The notes below the pieces were generated by a model. It was given only the letters and a program-made list of their open reading frames with translations. It was not told the DNA's origin and searched no databases. From Myxococcales bacterium (GTDB lineage Bacteria; Myxococcota_A; Polyangia; Polyangiales; Ga0077539): a stretch of 64,000 nucleotides of DNA. Shown here one piece after another: positions 47,239 through 56,581 of the stretch. A program made the translations under genes and the position numbers. The DNA lies in assembly GCA_013298625.1 (NCBI GenBank), contig JAAFIF010000028.1, positions 1-64,000 of the forward strand. Direction: 5' to 3'. Position 1 is the first letter of the stretch. Each line of letters opens with the position of its first letter.

Positions 47239-48525
47239 ATGGAGCCAGCGACCAAGCGCGAGAAGGCGTCGTGGGCGATGTTCGACGTGGCCAACAGCCC
47301 GTTCGCCACGCTCATGATCACGGTGTTCTTCGGAAAGTTCTTTCAAGAACACGTGGTCCCTCGCTCGCTCGCGCACCGCGCGCACTCGCTCTGGGCCATC
47401 ACGATCTCGAGCGCCATGGCCCTCGTCGCGCTGAGCGCCCCCGTCGTCGGCGCGATCGCCGACCACTCGGGCCGCAAGAAACCCCTGCTCACCGCCTACG
47501 TCCTCGTGTGCGCGATCGCCACGTGCCTCATCGCGACGGTCACCGTGGGGACCACCGCCGGGATGCTCACCGCCATGCTCTGCATGGTGATCGCCAACGC
47601 GGCGTTCGAGGGCGGCTACGTGTTCTACAACGCGTTTCTCCCCGAAATCGCCGACAAGACCGAGAGCGGAAAGCTCTCTGGCGCAGGCTGGGCCCTCGGC
47701 TACGTCGGCGGCCTCAGCGCCCTCGCCATCGTCTTCGTCGCCGGATGGATGCCCAAACCCGGGCAGCTCACGGACTCGTGGCGCGCGATCCCCTTGCTCG
47801 TCGCCGGCTGGTACGTGCTCTTCGCCCTGCCCCTGTTGCTGGTCGTCAAAGAGCGCGCGCCGCGCAATCCGCCTCCCCCTGAAGGCTGGGTTCGCCAGGG
47901 ATTTCGCGGCGTCCGAGAGACCGTCCGCACGCTCAAAGACTACCCCGACCTCGTGCGATTTCTCGTCGCGTACCTGGTCTTCACCGACGCGCTCGAGACC
48001 GTCTTGGTCTTCACCGCCACGTTTTCGGGCTCGGTCTTGGGATTCACCAACGACGACAACGTCAAGCTCTTCTTGATCTTGAATCTGTGTGCCATCCCCG
48101 GCGCGCTCTTCTTCGGCCAGCTCGTCGACCGATGGAGCGGCGTGAAGTCCGTCGCCGTCACGCTGGTCCTCTGGCTCATGGTCGTCTTCGGCTGCATCGT
48201 GGTCACGAGCAAAGCGCAGTTTCTCGTGGTCGCCGTGATCGCCGCGCTCGGCGTGGGCGGGACGCAAGCCGCGGCGCGAGCCGTCGTGTCGAGGTACGTT
48301 CCGCAGCACGAGAGCGCGCGGGTGTTCGGGTTCATGACGCTCGCGGGGCGCGCGAGCGCCGTGGTGGGTCCCCTGGTGTACGGGCTCGTCGCGGACCTCA
48401 CGGGCTCGATCCGCGCGGCAGTGGCCACGATTTCGCTCTTCTTTCTCGCTGGCCTCGCCCTGCTGGCGCGCGTCGACGAGCCCCGCGCCCTCGCCCGCGC
48501 CAAAGATGCTGAGAGAGTGCAGTGA
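47239..48525 (+). CDS. MFS transporter, UMF1 family
   Basis: SWAMFDVANSPFATLMITVFFGKFF; multiple TM helices. Confidence 0.9.
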   Translation: MEPATKREKASWAMFDVANSPFATLMITVFFGKFFQEHVVPRSLAHRAHSLWAITISSAMALVALSAPVVGAIADHSGRKKPLLTAYVLVCAIATCLIATVTVGTTAGMLTAMLCMVIANAAFEGGYVFYNAFLPEIADKTESGKLSGAGWALGYVGGLSALAIVFVAGWMPKPGQLTDSWRAIPLLVAGWYVLFALPLLLVVKERAPRNPPPPEGWVRQGFRGVRETVRTLKDYPDLVRFLVAYLVFTDALETVLVFTATFSGSVLGFTNDDNVKLFLILNLCAIPGALFFGQLVDRWSGVKSVAVTLVLWLMVVFGCIVVTSKAQFLVVAVIAALGVGGTQAAARAVVSRYVPQHESARVFGFMTLAGRASAVVGPLVYGLVADLTGSIRAAVATISLFFLAGLALLARVDEPRALARAKDAERVQ

Positions 48526-48576
48526 TCGCGCACATCACCGCGCGCCGCGCGCCGTCGGCGAGGTAGGCATAGTGCG

Positions 48577-51500
48577 GTGAGAGACGGGCGGATCGGCTCG
48601 CTGCTGGGACAGCGGTTTCGCATCGAAGAGCGGGTCGCCGCCGGTGGCTTCGGCGTTTTGTACCGCGCCATGGACACTCAGCGCGCCGAGCCCGTGGCGC
48701 TCAAGGTGCTCTCGCTCGAAGACGAATCCGAGCGTCGACGCTTCGAGCGCGAAGGAGATTTTCTCGCGAAGATCTCGCACCCAAACGTCGTGGGCTTCGT
48801 TTGCGACGGGCGCGCGCAGGACGGCTCGCCGTGGCTCGCGATGCAGTGGCTCGACGGCGTAGACCTCCGCGCGCGGCTCGCGCAACGAGGGCCGCTCACG
48901 GTCGCGAGCAGCATCGTGATGATCGAGCGCGTGGCCGAGGCGCTCTCGGCCGTGCACGACGCGGGGGTGATCCACCGCGACGTCAAGCCGGGCAACATCT
49001 TCTTGCGTGACGGAGACACCGCGCGCCCCGTGCTCGTCGACTTCGGCATCGCAACGGGCCGCGACGTCGCCTCGCTCACGCGCCCCGGCGTCATGATCGG
49101 AACGCCCTCGTACATGGCCCCCGAGCAAGTGATGGCCCGCGGCGACATCGACCGTCGCGCGGATCTCTTCTCGCTCGGGTGCGTGTGGTTCGAGTCGCTG
49201 GTCGGTCGCGCCCCCTTCGTCGCCGAGCAGATCGTCGCAGTGCTGGCCAAAGTGATGCTCACCGACGCGCCCACGCTGTCCTCGACGGGCCTGCGCGCGC
49301 CGTCGTCCATCGAGGCGCTCTTGGCCAAGCTGCTCGCGCGCGACCGCGAGGCGCGGCTCGCGTCCGCGACGCACTTGCTCGACGCGTTGAGCGCGCTGCG
49401 CGGACGGCCCTCGATGCTTCCGCCGAGCGCGACCGGGACGCGCGCCGCCCTCACCCGCGCAGAGCTTCGCGTGCGCTCGGTGCTCGTGGCGGCGACGCCG
49501 ATGGCCGTCAACGACCACACGCTGCCGACGCTCGAATTGCGAGCGATCCACCGCGCGATCGACAGGATCCGCGAGGAGGCCGAGCGACAGAGCGTGCGCT
49601 TGTACGAGTTCGCAGACCGGTCGTGGACGGCCGTGGTCGAACAAGAGGGACGCGACGCGCGAGACAGCGCTGTGGCCTTGGCGCGGGTGGGGCTCGTCGC
49701 GCGCGCGGCGCTCCCGACGCTTCCCGTGGCGATGGCGACCGGAAGAGCGCAGTTCGAAGGGCAGAAGCCGCCGATGGGCGCGGTCATCGACGAGGCCGCG
49801 GCGCTGCTCTCGCAGCCGTTGATCGCAGGAGCCCTCTATGCAGACGAGGCCACTGCGGCGCTGCTCGACGCAACGTTGCCCGTCGAAGCGCAGCACGAGC
49901 ACCGCGTGGTCCGCGCCGAGGGGCCCCGCGTCGAGCGAACGCTGCTCGGAAAGCTAACGCCCTTCGTCGGCCGCGAGCACGAGTTCTACACGGGCATCGC
50001 GCAGGTGACGCGGGCGTTCGACGAGCGCGCCGCGAGCTCGACGCTCTTCATCGGCGAGGCGGGCGTCGGCAAATCTCGCCTCGTCTCCGAGCTGCGCCGC
50101 GCCGTCACGCAGCGCTGGCCCGCCGCGCGGGTGCTCGTCGCGCGGTGCACTTCGGGCTCGCAGTCGGCGGCGCTGTCGCTGGCGTCCTCGGTCGTTCGCG
50201 CGGTGGTCGACGAGCGCGAGCACACCGTCGAAGCGCTGCTTCGCTTCGTCGCGCAGCGAGGCGAGAGCGCGCCCCATGAGCAGCTCGAACACGGGGGATT
50301 TCTCGCCGCGCTCGGCGGCTATCCAGAGGACGCTCGGCTGCAGAGCGCGCCCTTGCTCGCCGCGCGCGGGGACGCGAGGCTCATGCGCGAGCAGATGGCG
50401 CGCTCGCTCGAGTGGGCGATCGGCGCAGAGTGCGAACGCGCCCCGCTCGCGCTGGTCATCGAGGACGCGCACTGGTCCGACGAGGCGTCGGTGCGGATGA
50501 TCGAAGGGGTGATCGCCGCGTGCGGCGAGCGCAGGCTCGCGGTGATCACCGCGGCGAGGCCCGAGGTTCGCGAGCGATTCTCCAGGCTGTTTTGCGCAGA
50601 CCGAGGGATCGAGCTCTCGCTCGGAGAGCTCTCTCGCGGCGCCTCTGTCGCCCTCGCCCGCAGCGCGCTCGGCTCGACCGCCGCGCAGGACGAAGTGGAC
50701 GCGCTCGTCGCGCGCTCCGCAGGAAACGCCTTCTTTCTCGAAGAGCTCATCCGCGGCTTCGCTGAGCACGGCTCGCTCTCGACCTTGCCCGACTCGGTCG
50801 CGGCCATGGTGAGCGCGCGCTTCGAACGCCTGGACGAGCGCGCCCGGCGCGTCCTGCGCGCGGCCAGCGTGTTCGGTCGCACCTTTTGGGCGAGCGCGGT
50901 CGCCGCGCTGCTCGGCCCCGACTCAGCCCCGTCCGTAGACGAGTCCATCGACCGGCTGCTGCGGCAAGAGGTCATCGGGCGGCGCGGCAGCGGGCGCTTC
51001 GCAGGCGAGCGCGAGTACGTGTTTCGCCACGCGATCCTCGGCGACGTCGCGTACGAAGCGCTGACCGACGAAGACCGCGCGCTCGGCCACAAGCTCGCGG
51101 CGCGCTGGCTCGACCGTCAGGGCGGCGTCGAGCCCGCCGTGCTCGCGATGCACTACGAGCGCGGCGCAGACCTGCTCATGGCCGCGCCCTGGTACATGCA
51201 GGCGGCGCGACGCGCGATGGAGGGCGAGGACTACCGGCAGACGCTCTCGCACGCGAGCGCCGTCGAGCGCTGCGATTCGCAAGGGATTCTTCGGGGAGAA
51301 ATCGCGCTGACCCGCGCCGAGGCCAACCGGTGGCTGCCCGATCACGGGGCGTTCGAGCAGAACGCGCGCGCGGCGATGGAGGCCTTCGAGCCGGGCAGCG
51401 ACCGGTGGTGTGAGAGCGCGAGCCTGCACTGCATCGCGCTCGGCGTGCTCGAGCGCGCGGGCGAGCTGGCCGAGTCGTGCTCGACGCTGGTGGCCGCGGC

Positions 51501-52434
51501 GAGGGTGAGCTTGGCGGACAAGCGGCTGCTGTTGCTCGCGCGGCTCTCGATTCACCTGTGCGCGTGTGGCGAGCTGCAGCTCGCGCGGCTGCCGATCCGC
51601 GAGCTCGAGTCAGCCCTCGCGCGCACCGCCGTCGCCGACCCCAACCTCCGAGGAAACATCGCCGCGGCCCGCGCCGCCTGGTCGCACTTCGACGGCGACG
51701 CGCAGGGCTACGCGCGGCACGTCGCCGAGAGCATCGTGCACTTCGACGTCGCGCGAAACAGCCGAGGCGCCGCGGCGCAGCGCTCGAACCTCGGCTACGC
51801 GCTGATGGACCTCGGCGACCTCGACGCCGCCGAGCGATCGCTGCGAGACACCATCGCGCGCGTCGGCGCGCTGTCGATTCACCAGGTGGTGGGCTTCTGC
51901 AAGCACAACCTGGGGCTCTTGCTCTCGTGGAAGGGCGCGCACGACGAGGGCCTGCGCGTCGAGCGCGAGGCGCTCGCGTGGTTCGAAGCGCAGCAGTTCA
52001 TTCGCTTCGTGGGCGCGTCGAAGCTGTACATCGCGGACATTTTGCTGAGTGCGGGGCGCGCGGACGAGGCGGTCGAGCCGGCGCGACAGGCGGCGATCGA
52101 CCTCGAAAACGTGGGCGTGATGCGCGCCCAGGCGCACTCGACGCTGGCGCGGGCGCTGGCGATCACGGGGTCGCGCGACGAAGCGCTGCGCGTGGCGCGC
52201 GAAGCGGCGACGGCGGCGGGCGAGCAGCAAGGGATCGACGCGAGCTCGGTGTGGATCTGGCGCAACGTGGCCGAGGCCTTCGCGCGGGCCGGCGCCGAGC
52301 CCGAGGCCGCGCTCGCGCGGGCCGAAGCGGTGCGAGCGCTCGACGAGCGCGCGCGCAAGGTGAGCGACGCCGAGGCGAGAGCGCGGTTCTCGAGCGCGAT
52401 CCCCGATCACGCGCTGGTGTGCTCGTGGCGGTAG
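48577..52434 (+). CDS. Ser/Thr protein kinase + degenerate cyclase-like module + AAA ATPase + TPR
   Basis: HRDVKPGNIFL, LVDFGIATG, MAPEQ; MATGRAQFEGQKPPMGAVIDEAAALL; Walker A GEAGVGKSRLV; LVIEDAHWSDE; GTG start. Confidence 0.92.
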   Translation: MRDGRIGSLLGQRFRIEERVAAGGFGVLYRAMDTQRAEPVALKVLSLEDESERRRFEREGDFLAKISHPNVVGFVCDGRAQDGSPWLAMQWLDGVDLRARLAQRGPLTVASSIVMIERVAEALSAVHDAGVIHRDVKPGNIFLRDGDTARPVLVDFGIATGRDVASLTRPGVMIGTPSYMAPEQVMARGDIDRRADLFSLGCVWFESLVGRAPFVAEQIVAVLAKVMLTDAPTLSSTGLRAPSSIEALLAKLLARDREARLASATHLLDALSALRGRPSMLPPSATGTRAALTRAELRVRSVLVAATPMAVNDHTLPTLELRAIHRAIDRIREEAERQSVRLYEFADRSWTAVVEQEGRDARDSAVALARVGLVARAALPTLPVAMATGRAQFEGQKPPMGAVIDEAAALLSQPLIAGALYADEATAALLDATLPVEAQHEHRVVRAEGPRVERTLLGKLTPFVGREHEFYTGIAQVTRAFDERAASSTLFIGEAGVGKSRLVSELRRAVTQRWPAARVLVARCTSGSQSAALSLASSVVRAVVDEREHTVEALLRFVAQRGESAPHEQLEHGGFLAALGGYPEDARLQSAPLLAARGDARLMREQMARSLEWAIGAECERAPLALVIEDAHWSDEASVRMIEGVIAACGERRLAVITAARPEVRERFSRLFCADRGIELSLGELSRGASVALARSALGSTAAQDEVDALVARSAGNAFFLEELIRGFAEHGSLSTLPDSVAAMVSARFERLDERARRVLRAASVFGRTFWASAVAALLGPDSAPSVDESIDRLLRQEVIGRRGSGRFAGEREYVFRHAILGDVAYEALTDEDRALGHKLAARWLDRQGGVEPAVLAMHYERGADLLMAAPWYMQAARRAMEGEDYRQTLSHASAVERCDSQGILRGEIALTRAEANRWLPDHGAFEQNARAAMEAFEPGSDRWCESASLHCIALGVLERAGELAESCSTLVAAARVSLADKRLLLLARLSIHLCACGELQLARLPIRELESALARTAVADPNLRGNIAAARAAWSHFDGDAQGYARHVAESIVHFDVARNSRGAAAQRSNLGYALMDLGDLDAAERSLRDTIARVGALSIHQVVGFCKHNLGLLLSWKGAHDEGLRVEREALAWFEAQQFIRFVGASKLYIADILLSAGRADEAVEPARQAAIDLENVGVMRAQAHSTLARALAITGSRDEALRVAREAATAAGEQQGIDASSVWIWRNVAEAFARAGAEPEAALARAEAVRALDERARKVSDAEARARFSSAIPDHALVCSWR

Positions 52435-52437
52435 CGC

Positions 52438-52815
52438 TCAGCCCGCGTCGAGCACGCGCAAGAGCGAGTCGAAGTCGACGGGCTTGAGCAGCCACGGGAC
52501 GCCCTGCGCGCGGGCGTCGCTCGGGGCGTCGTAGCCGCTGACCACGACGCAATAGAGCCCTGGTCGCTCTTGGCGCAGGACGCGCACGAGGTCGAGGCCC
52601 TGCATGCCGGGCAGGACGTGATCGGTGACGAGCGCCTGAAAATCTCCTGCGCGAATGGCCGCGAGCGCGAGCGCAGCGTCCGTGAAGCACTCGACAATCC
52701 AGCCTTCGTCTTCGAGCAAGAGGCTCATGGTGCGCTGCGTGCGAAGGTCGTCTTCGACGAGCGCGAGTCGGCGAGGCAGCGAGGGGTCCTGCGAGAGCGC
52801 GGCGCTCGATCTCAT
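52438..52815 (-). CDS. Stand-alone response regulator receiver protein
   Basis: LALVEDDLRTQRTMSLLLEDEGW..LVTDHVLPGMQGLDLVRVLR..LLKPVD. Confidence 0.88.
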   Translation of the reverse strand: MRSSAALSQDPSLPRRLALVEDDLRTQRTMSLLLEDEGWIVECFTDAALALAAIRAGDFQALVTDHVLPGMQGLDLVRVLRQERPGLYCVVVSGYDAPSDARAQGVPWLLKPVDFDSLLRVLDAG

Positions 52816-53435
52816 GGCGTTGCCTTCTTCGTCCGCGCGACGCGGCGCGCCCGACGGGTGGTCGCGAAGTAGTGTCCAGCGCACGCGGCGCACAGGCCAT
52901 GGCTGGTCGACGGAGGGGGCACTTTGACCCAGTCGCGAATCCAGTGCCAGCCGTCTCCGACGCGGTGAACGCGCCGACAATTGCTGCACTGCAAGAGCAT
53001 CCCCTGGTCGTCGCGGTACGCCTCGTCGCTGCTGACAGCCTCGCCCTCGCCGTGCGGGTGCAGGGCGCGGGTGCTGTGCTCGATGAGCAGCCCGTGGTCG
53101 TCGATGGGCAGGATGCGCAGGTGGTGCAGGCGAAACTCATCGGGCGACGAGCACTCGTAGTCCTGCTCGAAGGGCTCTTGCGTCGCGATGACGCTCTCGA
53201 AGACCGACGCGTAGAACGCCCGCAGCGGACCGGAGATCCCGTCGAGGTAGCGCGCGCCGAGGCCGAAGCGCGAGGGCACGTCGAGTCCGCCGTTTTCGAG
53301 GGCGAAGCGCTTCCAGGTGCTGTTGTGCCAGACGATCGTCCCGTCGCGGTCGAGCGCCACGACGATGCCCTCGTCGCGATCGAGCTCGTCGACGTCGAAG
53401 GCGTGCAGCAGAAATGCGGGGACGTTGGCGCTCAC
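52812..53435 (-). CDS. PAS-domain protein with C-terminal CxxC...CxxC module
   Basis: GIVVALDRDGTIVWHNSTWKRFA; QCSNCRRVHRVGDGWHWIRDW..STSHGLCAACAGHYF. Confidence 0.82.
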   Translation of the reverse strand: MSANVPAFLLHAFDVDELDRDEGIVVALDRDGTIVWHNSTWKRFALENGGLDVPSRFGLGARYLDGISGPLRAFYASVFESVIATQEPFEQDYECSSPDEFRLHHLRILPIDDHGLLIEHSTRALHPHGEGEAVSSDEAYRDDQGMLLQCSNCRRVHRVGDGWHWIRDWVKVPPPSTSHGLCAACAGHYFATTRRARRVARTKKATP

Positions 53436-53617
53436 TTCGGACCAACCCTAGCTGTCAGCAAGGCCAATGCCACCAGCGGATTGGCTGGCGAATCCAGCAT
53501 CGGGCGCGGGCGCCACGCGCGAGGGCGGCTCGTCGCGGCGCAGAACTCGCGCGGGTGGTGCGCGAACTTGCGGGCACCACAAGGGCGAGCGGTTGGTGTA
53601 CTCCTCGGCCGGTCATC

Positions 53618-54136
53618 ATGGGCAGAAACCGCAGCCACGGAGACGGTCGCTTCGAGCCGTCGCAGTTTCGCGCGATTGGCGCGGATTGCGTGTTCGAGAC
53701 GGGCGTTTTGGTCTTTCATCCCGAGAACATCACCCTGGGCGACAACGTGTACGTCGGGCATTACGCGATCTTGAAGGGGTACTACAAGAACGAGATGGTG
53801 ATTGGCGAGGGCACCTGGATCGGCCAGCAGTGCTTCTTTCACTCGGCCGGCGGGCTCACCATCGGAAAGAACGTGGGCATCGGCCCCGGTGTGAAGATCA
53901 TCACGTCCGTTCATGACGAAGCGGGCCGCGGGATCGCCGTGCTGCACTCGCCCGTGACCTTCGCGCCCGTCGTGATCGAAGACGACGTGGACCTCGGGGT
54001 CAACTCCGTGATCCTGCCCGGCGTCACCGTCGGAAAGGGCTCGATCGTCGGCGCGGGCGCCGTGGTGAACCGCGACGTTCCACCGTACTCGATCGTCGCG
54101 GGCGTCCCTGCGAAGGTCCTTCGCGAGAGACCGTAG
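53618..54136 (+). CDS. Hexapeptide-repeat acyltransferase
   Basis: Left-handed beta-helix hexapeptides; VDLGVNSVILPGVTVGKGSIVGAGAVVNRDVPPYSIVAGVPAKV. Confidence 0.93.
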   Translation: MGRNRSHGDGRFEPSQFRAIGADCVFETGVLVFHPENITLGDNVYVGHYAILKGYYKNEMVIGEGTWIGQQCFFHSAGGLTIGKNVGIGPGVKIITSVHDEAGRGIAVLHSPVTFAPVVIEDDVDLGVNSVILPGVTVGKGSIVGAGAVVNRDVPPYSIVAGVPAKVLRERP

Positions 54137-54151
54137 AGAGAGTTGCCATCC

Positions 54152-54880
54152 ATGACCGAAGCGAGCTCTGTACACCCTGGACGAGCGTTGCCGTTGTCCC
54201 TCGTGGTGTTCGCCTTCAACGAAGCCCTCAACGTCCCGACGGTCTTGCCCGAGATCATCAGCTACCTGCGCGGACGCGGCGGTGAGTGGCAGCTCGTCTT
54301 CGTGGACGACGGCTCGACCGACGAGACCAACGCCAAGGTCCGCGAGGTCTTCGGCGACGACCCACGCTGCACGCTGGTCCGTCACGAGCGCAACATGGGC
54401 ATCGGCGCCGCGCTCAAGTCCGGCCACCGCGCGGCCACCCAACAGTGGATGACCTTTCTGCCGTGCGACGGGCAGATCCCCGTCACCGAGCTCGACAAGC
54501 TCTGCGACGCAGCGGCGCGCGACGGCGTCCCGGTGGTGTTCAGCGTGTACCCGAACCGCGACGACGGGCTGCACCGCACGATCTTGTCCGCGGGCGTGCG
54601 CGCGTTGATCTACTCGGTGCACGGGGTGCGCATGCGCTCGGACGGGCCGTACCTCACGGATCGGTCGCTCTTCAAACCCGAGGTCCTCAAGCCCGACACG
54701 TTCTTTCTCAACTTCGAGTACCCGATTCGAGTCCTGCGCGACCGCGTGCGGTTCTCGACGGTCGAGGTCGAGTGCGTCGCGCGCCGCGCGGGACAGAGCA
54801 AGAGCACCGGGTGGAAGCGCATCGTCGGCGTGGCGAAAGACCTCGTTGATTTGAAGGTCCGGCTGCTCAAGGGGCAGTGA
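54152..54880 (+). CDS. GT2-family glycosyltransferase
   Basis: LSLVVFAFNEALNVPTVLPEI, LVFVDDGSTDET, GIGAALKSGHRAA. Confidence 0.93.
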   Translation: MTEASSVHPGRALPLSLVVFAFNEALNVPTVLPEIISYLRGRGGEWQLVFVDDGSTDETNAKVREVFGDDPRCTLVRHERNMGIGAALKSGHRAATQQWMTFLPCDGQIPVTELDKLCDAAARDGVPVVFSVYPNRDDGLHRTILSAGVRALIYSVHGVRMRSDGPYLTDRSLFKPEVLKPDTFFLNFEYPIRVLRDRVRFSTVEVECVARRAGQSKSTGWKRIVGVAKDLVDLKVRLLKGQ

Positions 54881-54951
54881 GCCAGCGAGGGCGGGGGACG
54901 AAATCGGGACAGTGTTGAGCGTTCCGTGCGATCCTCCGCGGCGATCGTCGT

Positions 54952-56247
54952 ATGCAACTCGAGCCGGGCGTCGTCGTCGCAGAACACTACCGGCTCGAAG
55001 AGCTCGTCGGCCGCGGAGGCATGGGCGCCGTGTGGCGCGCGACAGACCTGCGCTTGGGGCGCACCGTCGCCATGAAGGTCCTGCACACGGACCTGCGCGA
55101 CGATCCGTCGCTGCGAGAGCGCTTTCAACGCGAGGCGCGGCTGCTCGCGTCCATCGATCACCCCGCGATCGTCCCGATCTTTCACCTCGGCGTGATCGAG
55201 GACGGCCCGAAGCAGTGCCCGTGCATCGTGATGCCCTTCGTCCGTGGCAGGACGCTGGCTGAAGCGATCAAGAAGCAGGGCAAATTCTCGCTCGAACAAG
55301 CGATCCCGCTCATGCGCGCGCTGCTCGACGCGCTCTCCGTCGCGCACGCGATGGGCGTCGTGCACCGCGACCTCAAGCCGCAGAACATCGTGCTCGAAGA
55401 CCGCGGCGGATCCACCGTCGTCCGCCTGCTCGATTTCGGGATCGCGAAGAACGTCACCGCCACCCCGACCGCCGGCAGCGTCATGGCCACCCGCGCCGGA
55501 ATGCTCCTCGGGACGCCCGAATACATGTCCCCCGAGCAAGTCCGCGACCCCTCGACGGTCGACGGACGCGCGGACCTCTGGGCGGTGGGCGTGATCCTGT
55601 TCGAGATGCTCACAGGGCAGGTTCCCTTCACCGGCAGCAACCAGGTCGAGATCATCGCCAAGGTCATGATGGCGACCCCGCGCCGCGCCACCGAGGTCGA
55701 CCCGTCGCTGCCCGTCGCCGTCGAGCCGCTCTTCGCGAAGCTCTTCGACCGCAACATCGACGGGCGATTTCGCACGGCGTTGCAGCTCTCCGAGGCCTTC
55801 GAGCCCCTGCTCGCGGGCCCCATGAAGACCGTCCCGTTCGCGTGGGACGGCGGCACCGTCGACCCCAGCGCGAAGAACCCGGGCGTCCTGTCGAAGTCCT
55901 TCGGCCCCATGCCCGCGCCCTCGATCTCCGAGCTGGCCAGCGCGCAGTCCGCCGTCACCGCCACGCCCATCACCCACACCAACAGCTACGATTCGCCCGA
56001 AGTGAAATCCATGCCCGTGCTCGCCGAGGCCACCAAGGCCCCCGAGTACTTCGGCGCGGTCAGCTTCGGAGCCGTTCAGCAGAGCCCCTCGGCGCTCGCC
56101 GCCATCAACAAGCCCGCGACCATCGCAGGGCAAACGCCGGCGACCACCACGCAGAGCGGCAGGACGCTCACCATCGTCGCGCTGCTCGTCCCCGCGGCGT
56201 TCATCGTCGCGTGCGCGCTCACGATCTTCGCCTTCGCCCGCTGCTGA
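54952..56247 (+). CDS. Ser/Thr protein kinase with C-terminal TM helix
   Basis: ELVGRGGMGAVWRATD, HRDLKPQNIVL, LLDFGIAKN, MSPEQ; TM TLTIVALLVPAAFIVACALTIF. Confidence 0.95.
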   Translation: MQLEPGVVVAEHYRLEELVGRGGMGAVWRATDLRLGRTVAMKVLHTDLRDDPSLRERFQREARLLASIDHPAIVPIFHLGVIEDGPKQCPCIVMPFVRGRTLAEAIKKQGKFSLEQAIPLMRALLDALSVAHAMGVVHRDLKPQNIVLEDRGGSTVVRLLDFGIAKNVTATPTAGSVMATRAGMLLGTPEYMSPEQVRDPSTVDGRADLWAVGVILFEMLTGQVPFTGSNQVEIIAKVMMATPRRATEVDPSLPVAVEPLFAKLFDRNIDGRFRTALQLSEAFEPLLAGPMKTVPFAWDGGTVDPSAKNPGVLSKSFGPMPAPSISELASAQSAVTATPITHTNSYDSPEVKSMPVLAEATKAPEYFGAVSFGAVQQSPSALAAINKPATIAGQTPATTTQSGRTLTIVALLVPAAFIVACALTIFAFARC

Positions 56248-56257
56248 GCCCCGTCGC

Positions 56258-56524
56258 TCAGTCGCGCCGCTCGCGGTGCGTCATCGCGTCGAGCTCCCCC
56301 TCCGAGAGCTGCACCGCGCGCACGTTCGCAAGCACCTCCGTGTGCCCGCAGAGCAAGCAACGAACGACACCGTCGCGCACCTCGGTCTCGCACTTCTCGC
56401 AGCCCACGCAGCGCGTGCCCTCGTCCATCTCGCGCAATCGCTTGCGAGCGTCGTGCTTTCGCCACTGCCAGCCGGCGTACGCGATCAACGCGCTCAGCAG
56501 GTACACCGTCCCCTTGGTCAACAT
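56258..56524 (-). CDS. Small TM protein with CxxC/CxxC zinc-ribbon-like region
   Basis: 88 aa; CVGCEKCETEVRDGVVRCLLCGH. Confidence 0.55.
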   Translation of the reverse strand: MLTKGTVYLLSALIAYAGWQWRKHDARKRLREMDEGTRCVGCEKCETEVRDGVVRCLLCGHTEVLANVRAVQLSEGELDAMTHRERRD

Positions 56525-56581
56525 CGCGCGAGTATAGCAAACCCCTGCAAGTCGCCGGCGTTGGTGGTACCGCTCACCGCC

